From contig NZ_JAHXRI010000006.1 in NCBI RefSeq assembly GCF_019923725.1, forward strand, positions 248,001 to 312,000: a stretch of DNA of 64,000 nt. The letters run 5' to 3'. The translations under genes and the position numbers were made by a program. The notes below the pieces were generated by a model, which ran no database searches, was not told the DNA's origin, and saw nothing but the letters and a program-made list of their open reading frames with translations. Positions 8,206 to 16,255 of the stretch are shown here, one piece after another. The number at the start of each line of letters is the position of its first letter. Position 1 is the stretch's first letter. This stretch comes from Zwartia hollandica. Its GTDB lineage: Bacteria; Pseudomonadota; Gammaproteobacteria; Burkholderiales; Burkholderiaceae_B.

Positions 8206-9063
8206 ATGACCATGATCAAGAAGCTGCTTTGTGCTCTTGCCCTAGTAATCACCTGCTCAGGTGCGCATGCTGCGGGCGGAGCATTCCCCCTCGAAAAAGC
8301 ACCAAACCGCATTAGTGATCTCGCTGCGCTGCAGAACGGTGCCAAGCTGTTCGTCAACTACTGCTTGAACTGTCACAGCGCATCGTCTATGCGCTACAAC
8401 AAGCTCAAGGACATTGGCCTGACCGACCAGCAAATCAGAGAAAGCTTGTTGTTCACTGGCGAAAAAGTCGGCGATTTGATGATGGGCTCAGTATCGGCCA
8501 AGGACGGGAAAATCTGGTTTGGTGCAACACCGCCTGATTTGTCGGTGATGGCAAGAGCGAAATCCATCAATGCCGGCCCAACTGGATCCGATTACATTTA
8601 TACCTATTTGCGCACTTACTACAGAGATGCAAGCAAGCCTACGGGATGGGATAACCTAGCGTTTCCAAACTCGGGTATGCCCCATGTGCTTTGGGAGCGT
8701 CAGGGACTGCGCGAGTTGACGACAACCACCGTGCACCAGGCGCCAGCACAGTCTGGCAAGCCTGCAGGTTGGGAGCGCATCGTTACAACGGTTGATGCAA
8801 GCGGCTATGCCACCTCGAAAGTCGAGCCGTTAGCGAACTACCGGGGCAAAGCAAGCGTAGACCATAAGTTCAAATCCCTCGAGCCCCAACGTACAGCGGC
8901 TTACGACAGCGACATGGCTGACTTGACCGCCTTCATGACCTGGATGTCTGAGCCTGTTCAGCAAAAACGTAAGCAAATCGGTGTCTGGGTCTTACTTTTC
9001 TTGTCTATTTTCTTTGTGATTGCTTGGCGCCTGAACGCATCGTTCTGGAAGCACGTCAAGTAA
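8206..9063 (+). CDS. petC: Cytochrome c1 of the bc1 complex
   Basis: A 285-residue exported monohaem cytochrome anchored by a C-terminal helix. A signal peptide (MIKKLLCALALVITCSGAHA) is followed by the haem site CLNCHS within FVNYCLNCHSASSMRYNKL, and a single membrane segment near the end (VWVLLFLSIFFVIAWRL). The sixth haem ligand is expected to be Met, possibly in FPNSGMPHVLW. ATG 8206 is used; ATG 8212 is an equally good start. A strong terminator follows the stop. Confidence 0.96.
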   Translation: MTMIKKLLCALALVITCSGAHAAGGAFPLEKAPNRISDLAALQNGAKLFVNYCLNCHSASSMRYNKLKDIGLTDQQIRESLLFTGEKVGDLMMGSVSAKDGKIWFGATPPDLSVMARAKSINAGPTGSDYIYTYLRTYYRDASKPTGWDNLAFPNSGMPHVLWERQGLRELTTTTVHQAPAQSGKPAGWERIVTTVDASGYATSKVEPLANYRGKASVDHKFKSLEPQRTAAYDSDMADLTAFMTWMSEPVQQKRKQIGVWVLLFLSIFFVIAWRLNASFWKHVK

Positions 9064-9075
9064 GTTGTTTTTTCG

Positions 9076-9116
9076 GGCCAGCGTCTGCTCGACGTAGACG
9101 CTGGCCTTTCGCTTTT
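9076..9116 (+). terminator. Intrinsic terminator after petC
   Basis: GGCCAGCGTCT (9076-9086) and AGACGCTGGCC (9096-9106) form a perfect 11-bp stem with a 9-base loop, followed by TTTCGCTTTT. It separates petABC from sspA, which should have its own promoter or depend on read-through. Confidence 0.8.
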
Positions 9117-9148
9117 ATCCGCATTCATTTTTAGGACGGAAATCCATC

Positions 9149-9760
9149 ATGATGGTCCTCTACTCTGGAACCACCTGCCCATTTTCACATCGCTGCCGCT
9201 TTGTGTTGTTCGAAAAGGGTATGGATTTTGAAATCCGCGACATCGACTTGTACAACAAGCCGGAAGACATTGCGGTGATGAACCCTTATGGCCAAGTACC
9301 TATCCTGGTCGAGCGCGATTTGATTCTGTATGAATCCAATATCATCAACGAGTACATTGATGAGCGCTTTCCACATCCTCAATTAATGCCCGCGGATCCG
9401 GTGATGCGTGCGCGTACTCGCCTGTTCTTGTATAACTTTGAAAAAGAGCTCTTCATCCATGTGGCGGCTCTCGAAGACCGCGCTTTGCGCAGCGACGAGA
9501 AGCGTCTGAATGTGGCGCGAGCTGCAGTCCGTGACCGTCTGTCACAACTTGCACCCCTGCTACTCAAGAACAAGTATATGCTTGGCGAAGAGTTCTCAAT
9601 GCTCGACGTTGCAATGGCTCCGTTGCTTTGGCGCCTTGATCACTACGGAATTGAGTTGCCGAAAACTGCGGCACCGATTCAGAAATACGGCGAGCGTATT
9701 TTTTCGCGTCCCGCCTATATCGAAGCATTAACGCCATCCGAAAAGGTGATGCGCCGCTAA
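9149..9760 (+). CDS. sspA: Stringent starvation protein A
   Basis: SspA has a glutathione S-transferase fold but binds RNA polymerase and takes part in starvation and acid responses. The 203-residue sequence has the thioredoxin-like N-terminal half (MMVLYSGTTCPFSHRCRFVLFEKGM) with NPYGQVPILVERDLILYESNIINEYID, then an all-helical C-terminal domain. The petABC-sspA-sspB order is standard in beta-proteobacteria. Two tandem ATG codons give an ambiguity of one residue at the start. Confidence 0.95.
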   Translation: MMVLYSGTTCPFSHRCRFVLFEKGMDFEIRDIDLYNKPEDIAVMNPYGQVPILVERDLILYESNIINEYIDERFPHPQLMPADPVMRARTRLFLYNFEKELFIHVAALEDRALRSDEKRLNVARAAVRDRLSQLAPLLLKNKYMLGEEFSMLDVAMAPLLWRLDHYGIELPKTAAPIQKYGERIFSRPAYIEALTPSEKVMRR

Positions 9761-9802
9761 TTGCGGGGCAGCACTTGAAACGTAACGTCGCCGCATACCG
9801 CA

Positions 9803-10240
9803 ATGGCTGAAAGCTCCACAAAACCGTACATGATTCGTGCTCTGCACGAGTGGTGTACGGACAATGGCTACACACCACATATCGTGGCGCGTGTTGATGC
9901 CAATACGATGGTCCCACCTGCGCATGTTCGTGATGGTCAAATCACCCTGAACATTGGCTCGCTCGCGACCAATCGTTTGGTATTAGGTAATGACGCCATT
10001 GAGTTTCAAGCACGCTTTAGTGGTGTGACCGAAAATCTGTATGTGCCGATTGCAACGGTGACTGCGATCTACGCTCGTGAAACTGGCGCAGGTATGGGTT
10101 TTGAAGTCGAACAAAGTGCCGAACTCACAGCACAAGCGCCCGCCTCAGCGAAACCAGCGACCGCAGAACCCACCAAGGCAAGCGATGCCCCAACACCGTC
10201 GCCGGACCCCAAGAAGCCTAGACTTACCGTCGTGAAATAG
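9803..10240 (+). CDS. sspB: ClpXP protease adaptor SspB
   Basis: SspB delivers ssrA-tagged peptides to ClpXP. The folded N-terminal domain (residues about 8-112: KPYMIRALHEWCTDNGYTPH, then IGSLATNRLVLGNDAIEFQARFSG) binds the tag, a Pro/Ala/Thr-rich linker follows, and the last residues KKPRLTVVK match the XB motif that docks on ClpX. The 145-residue length is typical. It lies 42 bases after sspA and is presumably cotranscribed. Confidence 0.95.
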   Translation: MAESSTKPYMIRALHEWCTDNGYTPHIVARVDANTMVPPAHVRDGQITLNIGSLATNRLVLGNDAIEFQARFSGVTENLYVPIATVTAIYARETGAGMGFEVEQSAELTAQAPASAKPATAEPTKASDAPTPSPDPKKPRLTVVK

Positions 10241-10290
10241 GCTCGTATAAACAGGATTTGCGCAAGACAACCTAGTCCGAACAAATCATT

Positions 10291-10296
10291 TATAAT
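10291..10296 (+). promoter_or_regulatory. Likely -10 box of the tRNA-Thr gene
   Basis: TATAAT matches the consensus exactly and lies 28 bases before the tRNA. No convincing -35 box is found at 16-18 bases upstream, so only the -10 is claimed. Confidence 0.4.
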
Positions 10297-10324
10297 TCGT
10301 GCCGCTTTGAAATAAAAGCAAAAT

Positions 10325-10400
10325 GCCGGAGTAGCTCAGTTGGTAGAGCAGCTCACTTGTAATGAGAAGGTCGAGGGTTCGATTCCTTTCTCCGGCACCA
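10325..10400 (+). tRNA. tRNA-Thr (anticodon UGU)
   Basis: The 76-base sequence folds as a full cloverleaf: acceptor GCCGGAG pairs with CTCCGGC, the D arm contains AGCTCAGTTGGTAGAGC, the anticodon TGT is at 10358-10360 in the loop CTTGTAA, and the T arm has GGTTCGATTC. The discriminator A and CCA end are encoded. It lies between sspB and the sulfur-oxidation locus. Confidence 0.97.
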
Positions 10401-10404
10401 AATC

Positions 10405-10443
10405 AAACGGGCTGCTCCTTAAAAGGAAGCAGCCCGTTTTCTT
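10405..10443. terminator. Terminator between tRNA-Thr and fccB
   Basis: AAACGGGCTGCTCC pairs with GGAAGCAGCCCGTTT, with one bulged base and a short TTAAAA loop, and is followed by TTTTCTTT. It would end the tRNA transcript. The AAA run on its left also lets it act on the opposing fccB transcript, whose stop is at 10462. Confidence 0.8.
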
Positions 10444-10461
10444 TATTGCTGCGCAATAAAC

Positions 10462-11739
10462 CTACACTAGCGCATCAGACCAAATGTTTTTGGCCCAGCC
10501 CCATGCGTAGGTTCCTTCGAGCGCTGTTGGCGCGGTTGAAAGTCCGCCCGAACCCGCTACCGTTTTGAACGTTTTTTCAGCGGCGACGTATTGATGCACG
10601 CTCGCCACGTGAACGACCTCTGACTCATTGACAAAGCTGTAACAGGTATTGGTCAACACAGGTTGCGGATTAATTGCAATTCCTGCCAACTCAGCGACGA
10701 TTGCCGCAGCAGTAACCTTAGCGTGCTGATTGGCCATGTGCCCTGACTTAGGCATCAGCGGCGCGACCTGAATCGAATCGCCGATGATGTGCACGTCTTT
10801 TGCTTTCGTTGATTCAAAGTTCAGATAGTTAACCGTGGACCACCGACCATTTGCATCGGCAAGCCCCGCTTTCACAACAAGATCTCCGGCGCGCATTAGA
10901 GGCAACACATTGAGCACGTCTGCCTTAATGTCATCCTGAACATCAAACTTGAGTGTTCGTGTTTTGGCATCTACTGCCGTCACGTTGTGCTCAGGCCTGT
11001 ATTCAATAATGCCTGGGTACATCTTGGCCCAGGCCTCCTTGAACAGCTTACCTTTAGACGTCACGTCTTGATTCGCGTCTAACACCAACACTTTAGATTT
11101 GGGTTTGTGCTTCTTCAGATAGTTTGCAACCTGGCACACGCGTTCGTACGGGCCGGGAGGGCAACGATAAGGTGCCATCGGGATCGATAGTGCATACACA
11201 CCGCCGTCTTTCATATCAGCGATCTGCTTGTGTAATGCGACAGTTTCCGGACCAGCCTTCCATGCTTGTAACGTGACGCCTGCTTTGTTAGCAGCATCCA
11301 GTCCTTCGATACTCTCCATCATCAGGCCGATGCCTGGCGACAACACGAGCTTGTCGTATTTGACGGTCTTACCTGATGCAAGCAGCACCGTTTTTTTCGT
11401 TGCGTCAATACTCGCGACCGAATCTTTGACCATCTTGACGCCATGATTTTTTTCCAGCCCGGCGTAGGGCGAAGTGATCTCAGCAATTTGGCGAGAGCCC
11501 CCCACAACCAAGTTAGACATCGGACACGAAATAAATTGTGCATTGGGCTCGATTAATGTCACTTGTGCAGTGTTGTTCGAGAGCAAACGCAAATACTTGG
11601 CGGCTGTGGCACCGCCATAGCCAGCACCGACCACCACGATCTGTGCCGACTTCAGCGTATTGGCGCGCGTTTGTGTGCTCACGCCCATCGCAAGTCCGGC
11701 GACTGCGGCGCTTTGTCCCAGAAAAATTCGACGATTCAT
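10462..11739 (-). CDS. fccB: Flavocytochrome c sulfide dehydrogenase, flavoprotein subunit (SoxF/FccB)
   Basis: A periplasmic FAD enzyme that oxidises sulfide and passes electrons to its cytochrome partner. The precursor begins MNRRIFLGQSAAVAGLAMG, a twin-arginine-like signal. The dinucleotide-binding motif VVVGAGYGGATAAKYL follows. FISCPMSNLVVGG holds the Cys expected to link FAD covalently, and the redox disulfide partners appear in YRCPPGPYERVC and LTNTCYSFV. The open frame extends 13 codons upstream into fccA, but ATG 11739 has its own GGGGATAAG site. It follows fccA after 10 bases. The alternative name soxF suits the sox context. Confidence 0.92.
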   Translation of the reverse strand: MNRRIFLGQSAAVAGLAMGVSTQTRANTLKSAQIVVVGAGYGGATAAKYLRLLSNNTAQVTLIEPNAQFISCPMSNLVVGGSRQIAEITSPYAGLEKNHGVKMVKDSVASIDATKKTVLLASGKTVKYDKLVLSPGIGLMMESIEGLDAANKAGVTLQAWKAGPETVALHKQIADMKDGGVYALSIPMAPYRCPPGPYERVCQVANYLKKHKPKSKVLVLDANQDVTSKGKLFKEAWAKMYPGIIEYRPEHNVTAVDAKTRTLKFDVQDDIKADVLNVLPLMRAGDLVVKAGLADANGRWSTVNYLNFESTKAKDVHIIGDSIQVAPLMPKSGHMANQHAKVTAAAIVAELAGIAINPQPVLTNTCYSFVNESEVVHVASVHQYVAAEKTFKTVAGSGGLSTAPTALEGTYAWGWAKNIWSDALV

Positions 11740-11749
11740 TCTTATCCCC

Positions 11750-12082
11750 TTAGTTCTTCTTGCCGAGTACATCGGCAATGATTTTCAACTGTTCGTCGGT
11801 ATAGCCTTTCGCAAGTTGATGCATGATCGTTCCTGTACGGGCACCTGTCTTATAAGCTTGCAGTTGTTCATACATTGCAGAGCTTGTCAGTTGGTTAATA
11901 ACGGGCATGGTCGCACCCGGTGCGCTCACGCCGTTCGTGCCATGACAGTTCGCACAGGTCGCCGCTAGACTTTGTGCGTATAGTCGCTGGGCCTGGATAT
12001 CTTGAGCGGATGCAGTCGCCGCAAACATCGCTGCGCAAACGCCGGCAGCGAGCAATCCCTTTTGTAATGAAACACTTGCCAT
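11750..12082 (-). CDS. fccA: Monohaem cytochrome c subunit of sulfide dehydrogenase (FccA/SoxE-like)
   Basis: A 110-residue exported class I cytochrome c: a signal peptide ending ATASAQD, then the haem site CANCHG in TCANCHGTNGVSAPG, and a likely Met ligand in TGTIMHQLAKGYTDEQL. Only one CXXCH is present, whereas some FccA proteins carry two haems. TTAGGAGACGG lies just before the ATG. It is the electron acceptor expected for FccB, which is encoded 10 bases downstream. Confidence 0.88.
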   Translation of the reverse strand: MASVSLQKGLLAAGVCAAMFAATASAQDIQAQRLYAQSLAATCANCHGTNGVSAPGATMPVINQLTSSAMYEQLQAYKTGARTGTIMHQLAKGYTDEQLKIIADVLGKKN

Positions 12083-12129
12083 GATGGTCCGTCTCCTAAT
12101 ATCTATAAATATTTGCTTTAATAATCGCT

Positions 12130-12165
12130 CGAGGGCAAGTCACTAGCAATTCATACTTACCCTCG
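12130..12165. repeat. Inverted repeat between fccA and the dienelactone hydrolase gene
   Basis: CGAGGGCAAGT and ACTTACCCTCG are inverted with one mismatch around a 14-base loop. In minus-strand RNA the mismatch becomes a G-U pair, giving an 11-bp stem. No U run follows, so an operator or an mRNA-processing hairpin is more likely than a terminator. Confidence 0.5.
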
Positions 12166-12172
12166 TGCCCAA

Positions 12173-13072
12173 TCAGACGCCATGCGTCTTAAACCACTGT
12201 AAGCATTTTTCCCAACCGTCTTTCGCGGGACCTGCTTGATAGGTCGCGCGATAATCCGCGTGAAACGCGTGAGGTGCTTCTGGATATATCTCAAAACGAG
12301 AGGCACCTGCTGCCTTGTTGTCTTTCGCCGCAGCGAGTGCCTGCTTCATTTGGTCCACAGTATCCAAGCCTATCCCCGTGTCTTTGCCGCCATACAGACC
12401 TAGTACGGGCGCCTTCAACTGCGTCGCCAGATCAACGGGATGCGCAGGGAAGTTTTCACTTTTATCCCCAACAAGTCTCCCATACCAGGCTACGCCCGCA
12501 CGTATTTGCGGCAGATTGGCGCATGCCAACCATGTAATGCGGCCGCCCCAACAAAAGCCCGTCATGCCCACACGCTCCAAGTCGCCGCCTTTTTGTCCTG
12601 CCCATTTGAGCGCAATACTGATGTCGCCCATCACTTGTTTGTCTGGGGTCTTACTGACGATTTGGGCCATGATCTCTGCCATCGTGCCAAGAGAGCTAGG
12701 GTCTCCTGCTCGCGTAAAGAATTCTGGTGCTATGGCGAGATATCCCTGTTTTGCAAAGCGTCGCGCAACATCCGCTATATATTCGTGCACACCAAAGATT
12801 TCACTGGCGATCACAACGACCGGTAATTTTCCGGCAGTATTCTTTGGCCTCGCTACGTAGGCATATAACTCAGTGTCGCCGTCCTTGATGGTCTCTTCTC
12901 CGGCCTCGATGCCATCGAAGTTGGTTTGAATCACCTGAGCAAAGGTTGGTTCAGCGACCGACGCAAATCCTAAACAGGCCGTTGCAGCCGTCGTGTTGCG
13001 CAAAAACTCTCGGCGAGAACGGCGTGGCTTACCTGCTAGCGCCTCAATGTCGTTAATCTGGTCTGAATGCAT
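12173..13072 (-). CDS. Tat-exported dienelactone hydrolase family protein
   Basis: An alpha/beta-hydrolase of about 299 residues. The family nucleophile is Cys in MTGFCWGGRI, with Asp in YGGKDTGIG and His in APHAFHADY completing the triad. The precursor has RRSRREFLRNTTAATACLGFAS ahead of a cleavable segment, a clear twin-arginine signal, so the enzyme should be periplasmic. ATG 13072 is chosen because GGAGATCCC precedes it; TTG 13090 would add six residues. It is divergent from soxC and is followed on its own strand by fccA. The substrate is unknown; chlorocatechol breakdown is unlikely in the periplasm. Confidence 0.85.
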   Translation of the reverse strand: MHSDQINDIEALAGKPRRSRREFLRNTTAATACLGFASVAEPTFAQVIQTNFDGIEAGEETIKDGDTELYAYVARPKNTAGKLPVVVIASEIFGVHEYIADVARRFAKQGYLAIAPEFFTRAGDPSSLGTMAEIMAQIVSKTPDKQVMGDISIALKWAGQKGGDLERVGMTGFCWGGRITWLACANLPQIRAGVAWYGRLVGDKSENFPAHPVDLATQLKAPVLGLYGGKDTGIGLDTVDQMKQALAAAKDNKAAGASRFEIYPEAPHAFHADYRATYQAGPAKDGWEKCLQWFKTHGV

Positions 13073-13103
13073 GGGATCTCCGCTAAGCAAAACATTTTTT
13101 AGT

Positions 13104-13139
13104 TATTCAGGTCAGTCTACCCTAGGGTATGCCTGAATA
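13104..13139. promoter_or_regulatory. Nested palindrome in the sox divergent promoter region
   Basis: The perfect 12-bp palindrome TACCCTAGGGTA (13118-13129) lies within the outer inverted repeat TATTCAGG (13104-13111) and CCTGAATA (13132-13139). It is centred between the dienelactone hydrolase and soxC genes, 97 bases before the soxC start, followed by AT-rich promoter-like DNA. The ATTC...GAAT outer arms resemble sites of ArsR-family sulfur regulators such as SoxR/SqrR; that link is inference. Confidence 0.6.
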
Positions 13140-13235
13140 TCCATCGCTTTATTGTTATATTACTTTTACATCTTTATTTATAACTAAAAAATATAGCTGT
13201 GTCAGCCACTATTTTTTCTTTGCGTAGGAGGCCTC

Positions 13236-14600
13236 TTGAAAACGAATGATCTGCGGCTAAAGCTGGGTCGACTTAAGCGAGCGCCAGAAAACTTTGTTCC
13301 TGCTGAGCTTGCCTCAGAAGTATCGGCAAACGGGATTACCGAGGCACGACGCAGTTTCCTACGAAACAGCTTTTTAACAGCGATGGCAGCTGGCGCTAGC
13401 ACCGCAACAGCAGCGGCGCTTGCCCAAGGCGCCAAAGGCGACCCGAACATTCTTGAAAAACAGGTTTGGCAGACCACGCTAGGCCAACCTGTTGCCGCCA
13501 AACCCTATGGCATGCCCTCCAAGTACGAGGCAAATCTACAACGTCGCGAATCGCCTGGCCTAACACGCGTTTCAGCCGCTTCGGTTGCGTTTGCTCCACT
13601 ACAGGGACTGTTTGGGATCATCACGCCCAACGGCCTGCATTTCGAGCGCCACCATCAGGGCTGGTACGACATTGATCCTGCCAAACATCGACTCATGATC
13701 AATGGCTTGGTCAAGCAGGAGTTAGTCTTCACAATGGAAGACCTGATGCGTTTGCCTTCCGTTTCACGCATCCACTTCATCGAATGCGGAGCGAACACAG
13801 GAATGGAATGGGGCAACGTTGCTGTCCCTACCGTGCAATACACCCACGGCATGCTTTCCTGTTGCGAATTCACCGGCGTGCCCCTATCCATCCTGCTGGA
13901 CATGGCTGGAGCCGACACAAAAAAGGGCAAGTACATTCTGGCCGAAGGTGGGGATGGTTCGGGTATGACTCGTACCATCTCGATGGAAATGGCGCTCGAT
14001 GATGTGCTCGTTGTCTGGGGAATGAATGGCGAAATGCTGCGCCCAGAAAATGGTTATCCATTGCGCTTGGTCGTCCCGGGCGTCCAAGGCGTCAGCTCGG
14101 TGAAATGGTTGCGTCGGATAGAAGTCGGCGATATGCCCTACGCTTCAAAAGATGAAGCAGTGCATTACATGGACTTGATGCCAGATGGTATGCACCGACA
14201 ATACACCTCAATTCAAGAGTGCAAGTCAGTCATCACCACACCCTCTGGCGGACAGCAGCTGCTCGAAACAGGCTTCTACAACATCAGCGGCATGGCATGG
14301 TCTGGTCGCGGCAAGATCAAGCGCGTTGACGTCTCGGTGGATGGCGGACGCAACTGGCGCGAAGCGCGCATGGAGACCCCCGTATTAACCAAAGCCATCA
14401 CGCGCTTTAATATCGATTGGGTTTGGGATGGGAAGCCTGCAATATTGCAGTCGCGCGCTACGGACGATACGGGCCATATTCAACCGTCCTACAGAATGCT
14501 GCGCGAGGTCCGCGGGACTCGTTCGATTTATCACAATAACGCGATTCAATCCTGGAAAGTAGACACCAACGGGGAGGTCAGCAATGTACAAGTTGGCTAA
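13236..14600 (+). CDS. soxC: Sulfite dehydrogenase (sulfane dehydrogenase) molybdenum subunit SoxC
   Basis: SoxC, with SoxD, oxidises the sulfane sulfur bound to SoxY and yields six electrons. The 454-residue protein has a Tat signal (ARRSFLRNSFLTAMAAGAS) after an unusually long N-region, a sulfite-oxidase-type molybdopterin domain with the Mo-ligand Cys in RIHFIECGANTG, and a C-terminal dimerisation domain (VDVSVDGGRNWREA). The TTG start at 13236 is supported by AGGAGG ending four bases upstream. It overlaps soxD by 17 bases. Confidence 0.93.
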   Translation: MKTNDLRLKLGRLKRAPENFVPAELASEVSANGITEARRSFLRNSFLTAMAAGASTATAAALAQGAKGDPNILEKQVWQTTLGQPVAAKPYGMPSKYEANLQRRESPGLTRVSAASVAFAPLQGLFGIITPNGLHFERHHQGWYDIDPAKHRLMINGLVKQELVFTMEDLMRLPSVSRIHFIECGANTGMEWGNVAVPTVQYTHGMLSCCEFTGVPLSILLDMAGADTKKGKYILAEGGDGSGMTRTISMEMALDDVLVVWGMNGEMLRPENGYPLRLVVPGVQGVSSVKWLRRIEVGDMPYASKDEAVHYMDLMPDGMHRQYTSIQECKSVITTPSGGQQLLETGFYNISGMAWSGRGKIKRVDVSVDGGRNWREARMETPVLTKAITRFNIDWVWDGKPAILQSRATDDTGHIQPSYRMLREVRGTRSIYHNNAIQSWKVDTNGEVSNVQVG

Positions 14601-15681
14601 ACGTCTAACCGGCATCGTGACACTCACATTACTGAGTGGCTTGGTCCATGCTCAAGATACAAAGAAGTTTCCTGGTATAGGCCGCACTGCCACGCCCGCT
14701 GAAGTTGCAGCATGGGATATTGATGTACGCCCTGACTTCAAGGGCATCCCGAAAGGATCGGGAACGGCAGAGCAGGGGCAAGAGCTCTGGGAAGCAAAGT
14801 GTGCGAACTGCCATGGTGTTTTTGGTGAATCGAACGAAGTGTTCACCCCGATCGTCGGTGGAACAACCGCGAAAGACATCAAAACGGGGCGTGTTGCCTC
14901 GCTCACCGATCCCAACCAGCCACAGCGCTCGACCCTGATGAGGGTCTCCACGCTCTCGAGCTTGTACGACTACATCTATCGCGCCATGCCTTGGAACGCT
15001 CCTCGCACACTATCTGCGGACGATACCTACGCATTGGTTGCCTACATTCTTGCGCTAGGGGAGATTGTCCCTGAGGACTTTACCCTGAGCGATAAGAATA
15101 TGAATGACGTACAGGCACGCATGCCAAACCGAAACGGCACAACAACTCAACACGGGATGTGGGCAATCGAAGGAAAACCAGACGTACAGGGCGACGCCTG
15201 CATGAGCAACTGCCTACCTGACGGCAAAATCACCTCGTCATTGCCGGATTTTGCGCGGAATGCCCACGAAAACATCGCCGAGCAAAATCGTAGCTTTGGT
15301 CCCTTTAGAGGGGCGGATAGCACCAAACCACCGCTTAAAAGCCTCCCGGGAGCGGGTTTTATCACCCCAGTCGCGGCAGTAACCGCCCCGGCAAGTGCCT
15401 CTCCCTCGACGACCTCGGCCCCCGCCAACGGGGCAACACTGCAAGCCGCCTTCCAAAAGCATAACTGTACGGCCTGTCACGCGCCGGCCGCAAAGGGCGT
15501 TGGCCCCTCCATCGCTGAGGTAGCAAAAAAGTACAAAGATCAGGATGTCGTTGCTAAACTAGCGTCAAAGGTTAAGTTGGGTGGCGCTGGCGCATGGGGC
15601 GCCATTCCCATGCCACCGCATCCTCAATTGCCCGATGCGGAGATTACGAGTTTAGTAACATGGATGCTAAAGACGCCCTAG
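14584..15681 (+). CDS. soxD: Dihaem cytochrome c subunit SoxD
   Basis: SoxD accepts electrons from SoxC. The 365-residue precursor has a signal peptide ending GLVHAQD and two CXXCH haem sites: CANCHG near residue 79 and CTACHA near residue 298, joined by a Pro/Ala/Ser/Thr-rich linker. The ribosome site GGGGAGG lies inside the end of soxC, consistent with translational coupling. SoxY follows after 65 bases. Presence of SoxCD predicts complete thiosulfate oxidation without sulfur globule storage. Confidence 0.92.
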   Translation: MYKLAKRLTGIVTLTLLSGLVHAQDTKKFPGIGRTATPAEVAAWDIDVRPDFKGIPKGSGTAEQGQELWEAKCANCHGVFGESNEVFTPIVGGTTAKDIKTGRVASLTDPNQPQRSTLMRVSTLSSLYDYIYRAMPWNAPRTLSADDTYALVAYILALGEIVPEDFTLSDKNMNDVQARMPNRNGTTTQHGMWAIEGKPDVQGDACMSNCLPDGKITSSLPDFARNAHENIAEQNRSFGPFRGADSTKPPLKSLPGAGFITPVAAVTAPASASPSTTSAPANGATLQAAFQKHNCTACHAPAAKGVGPSIAEVAKKYKDQDVVAKLASKVKLGGAGAWGAIPMPPHPQLPDAEITSLVTWMLKTP

Positions 15682-15746
15682 GCATCAACGCCTACGCCTA
15701 TAAACGAATTCAACTATCAATCTATTTATCCAGTAAAGGAACTCTC

Positions 15747-16199
15747 ATGAACGTACAACGTCGCAGACTTCTGCAAATGTCAGCAATAGTCGGGCTCATG
15801 GCCAGTGCCGGCCTGATGACCCAGGCTGAAGCAGCCGCCTGGAACAAGGCTGCCTTCGAAGCCAAATCCATCGATGACGTAGCCAAGGTTTTTGGTGGCG
15901 CCACGCCAACTAAATCGGATGCCATTACCTTGCGTGCACCGGATATCGCAGAGAACGGTGCGGTTGTACCAATCGGTGTTGAAACAAACCTTAAGGCCAC
16001 CGAGCTCGCCATCTTGGTTGAAAAGAACCCAAGCGCACTCGCTGCAATGTTTATTATTCCCGCCGGATCTGAGGCGTTTGCATCCACGCGCGTCAAGATG
16101 GGGCAAACCTCGAATGTCTTTGCCCTGGCAAAAGTAGACGGTAAGTGGCTAATGACTTCCAAAGAGGTCAAGGTAACCCTAGGCGGCTGCGGCGGCTAA
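15747..16199 (+). CDS. soxY: Sulfur carrier protein SoxY
   Basis: SoxY carries the substrate covalently on a C-terminal cysteine during the Sox cycle. The 150-residue precursor begins MNVQRRRLLQMSAIVGLMA, a twin-arginine-type signal, and ends KVTLGGCGG, the diagnostic swinging-arm motif. ATG 15747, preceded by AAAGGAAC, is preferred over the upstream in-frame starts that run into soxD. Confidence 0.97.
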   Translation: MNVQRRRLLQMSAIVGLMASAGLMTQAEAAAWNKAAFEAKSIDDVAKVFGGATPTKSDAITLRAPDIAENGAVVPIGVETNLKATELAILVEKNPSALAAMFIIPAGSEAFASTRVKMGQTSNVFALAKVDGKWLMTSKEVKVTLGGCGG

Positions 16200-16255
16200 G
16201 TGTGCCGATGTCGCAAGTACAGAACAAACACTGAACATAGCAAAGAGAGATAATC

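Noticed and set aside
10325-10400. tRNA-Thr as phage or island attachment site
   Set aside because: No integrase gene and no repeat of the tRNA 3' end were found in the window.
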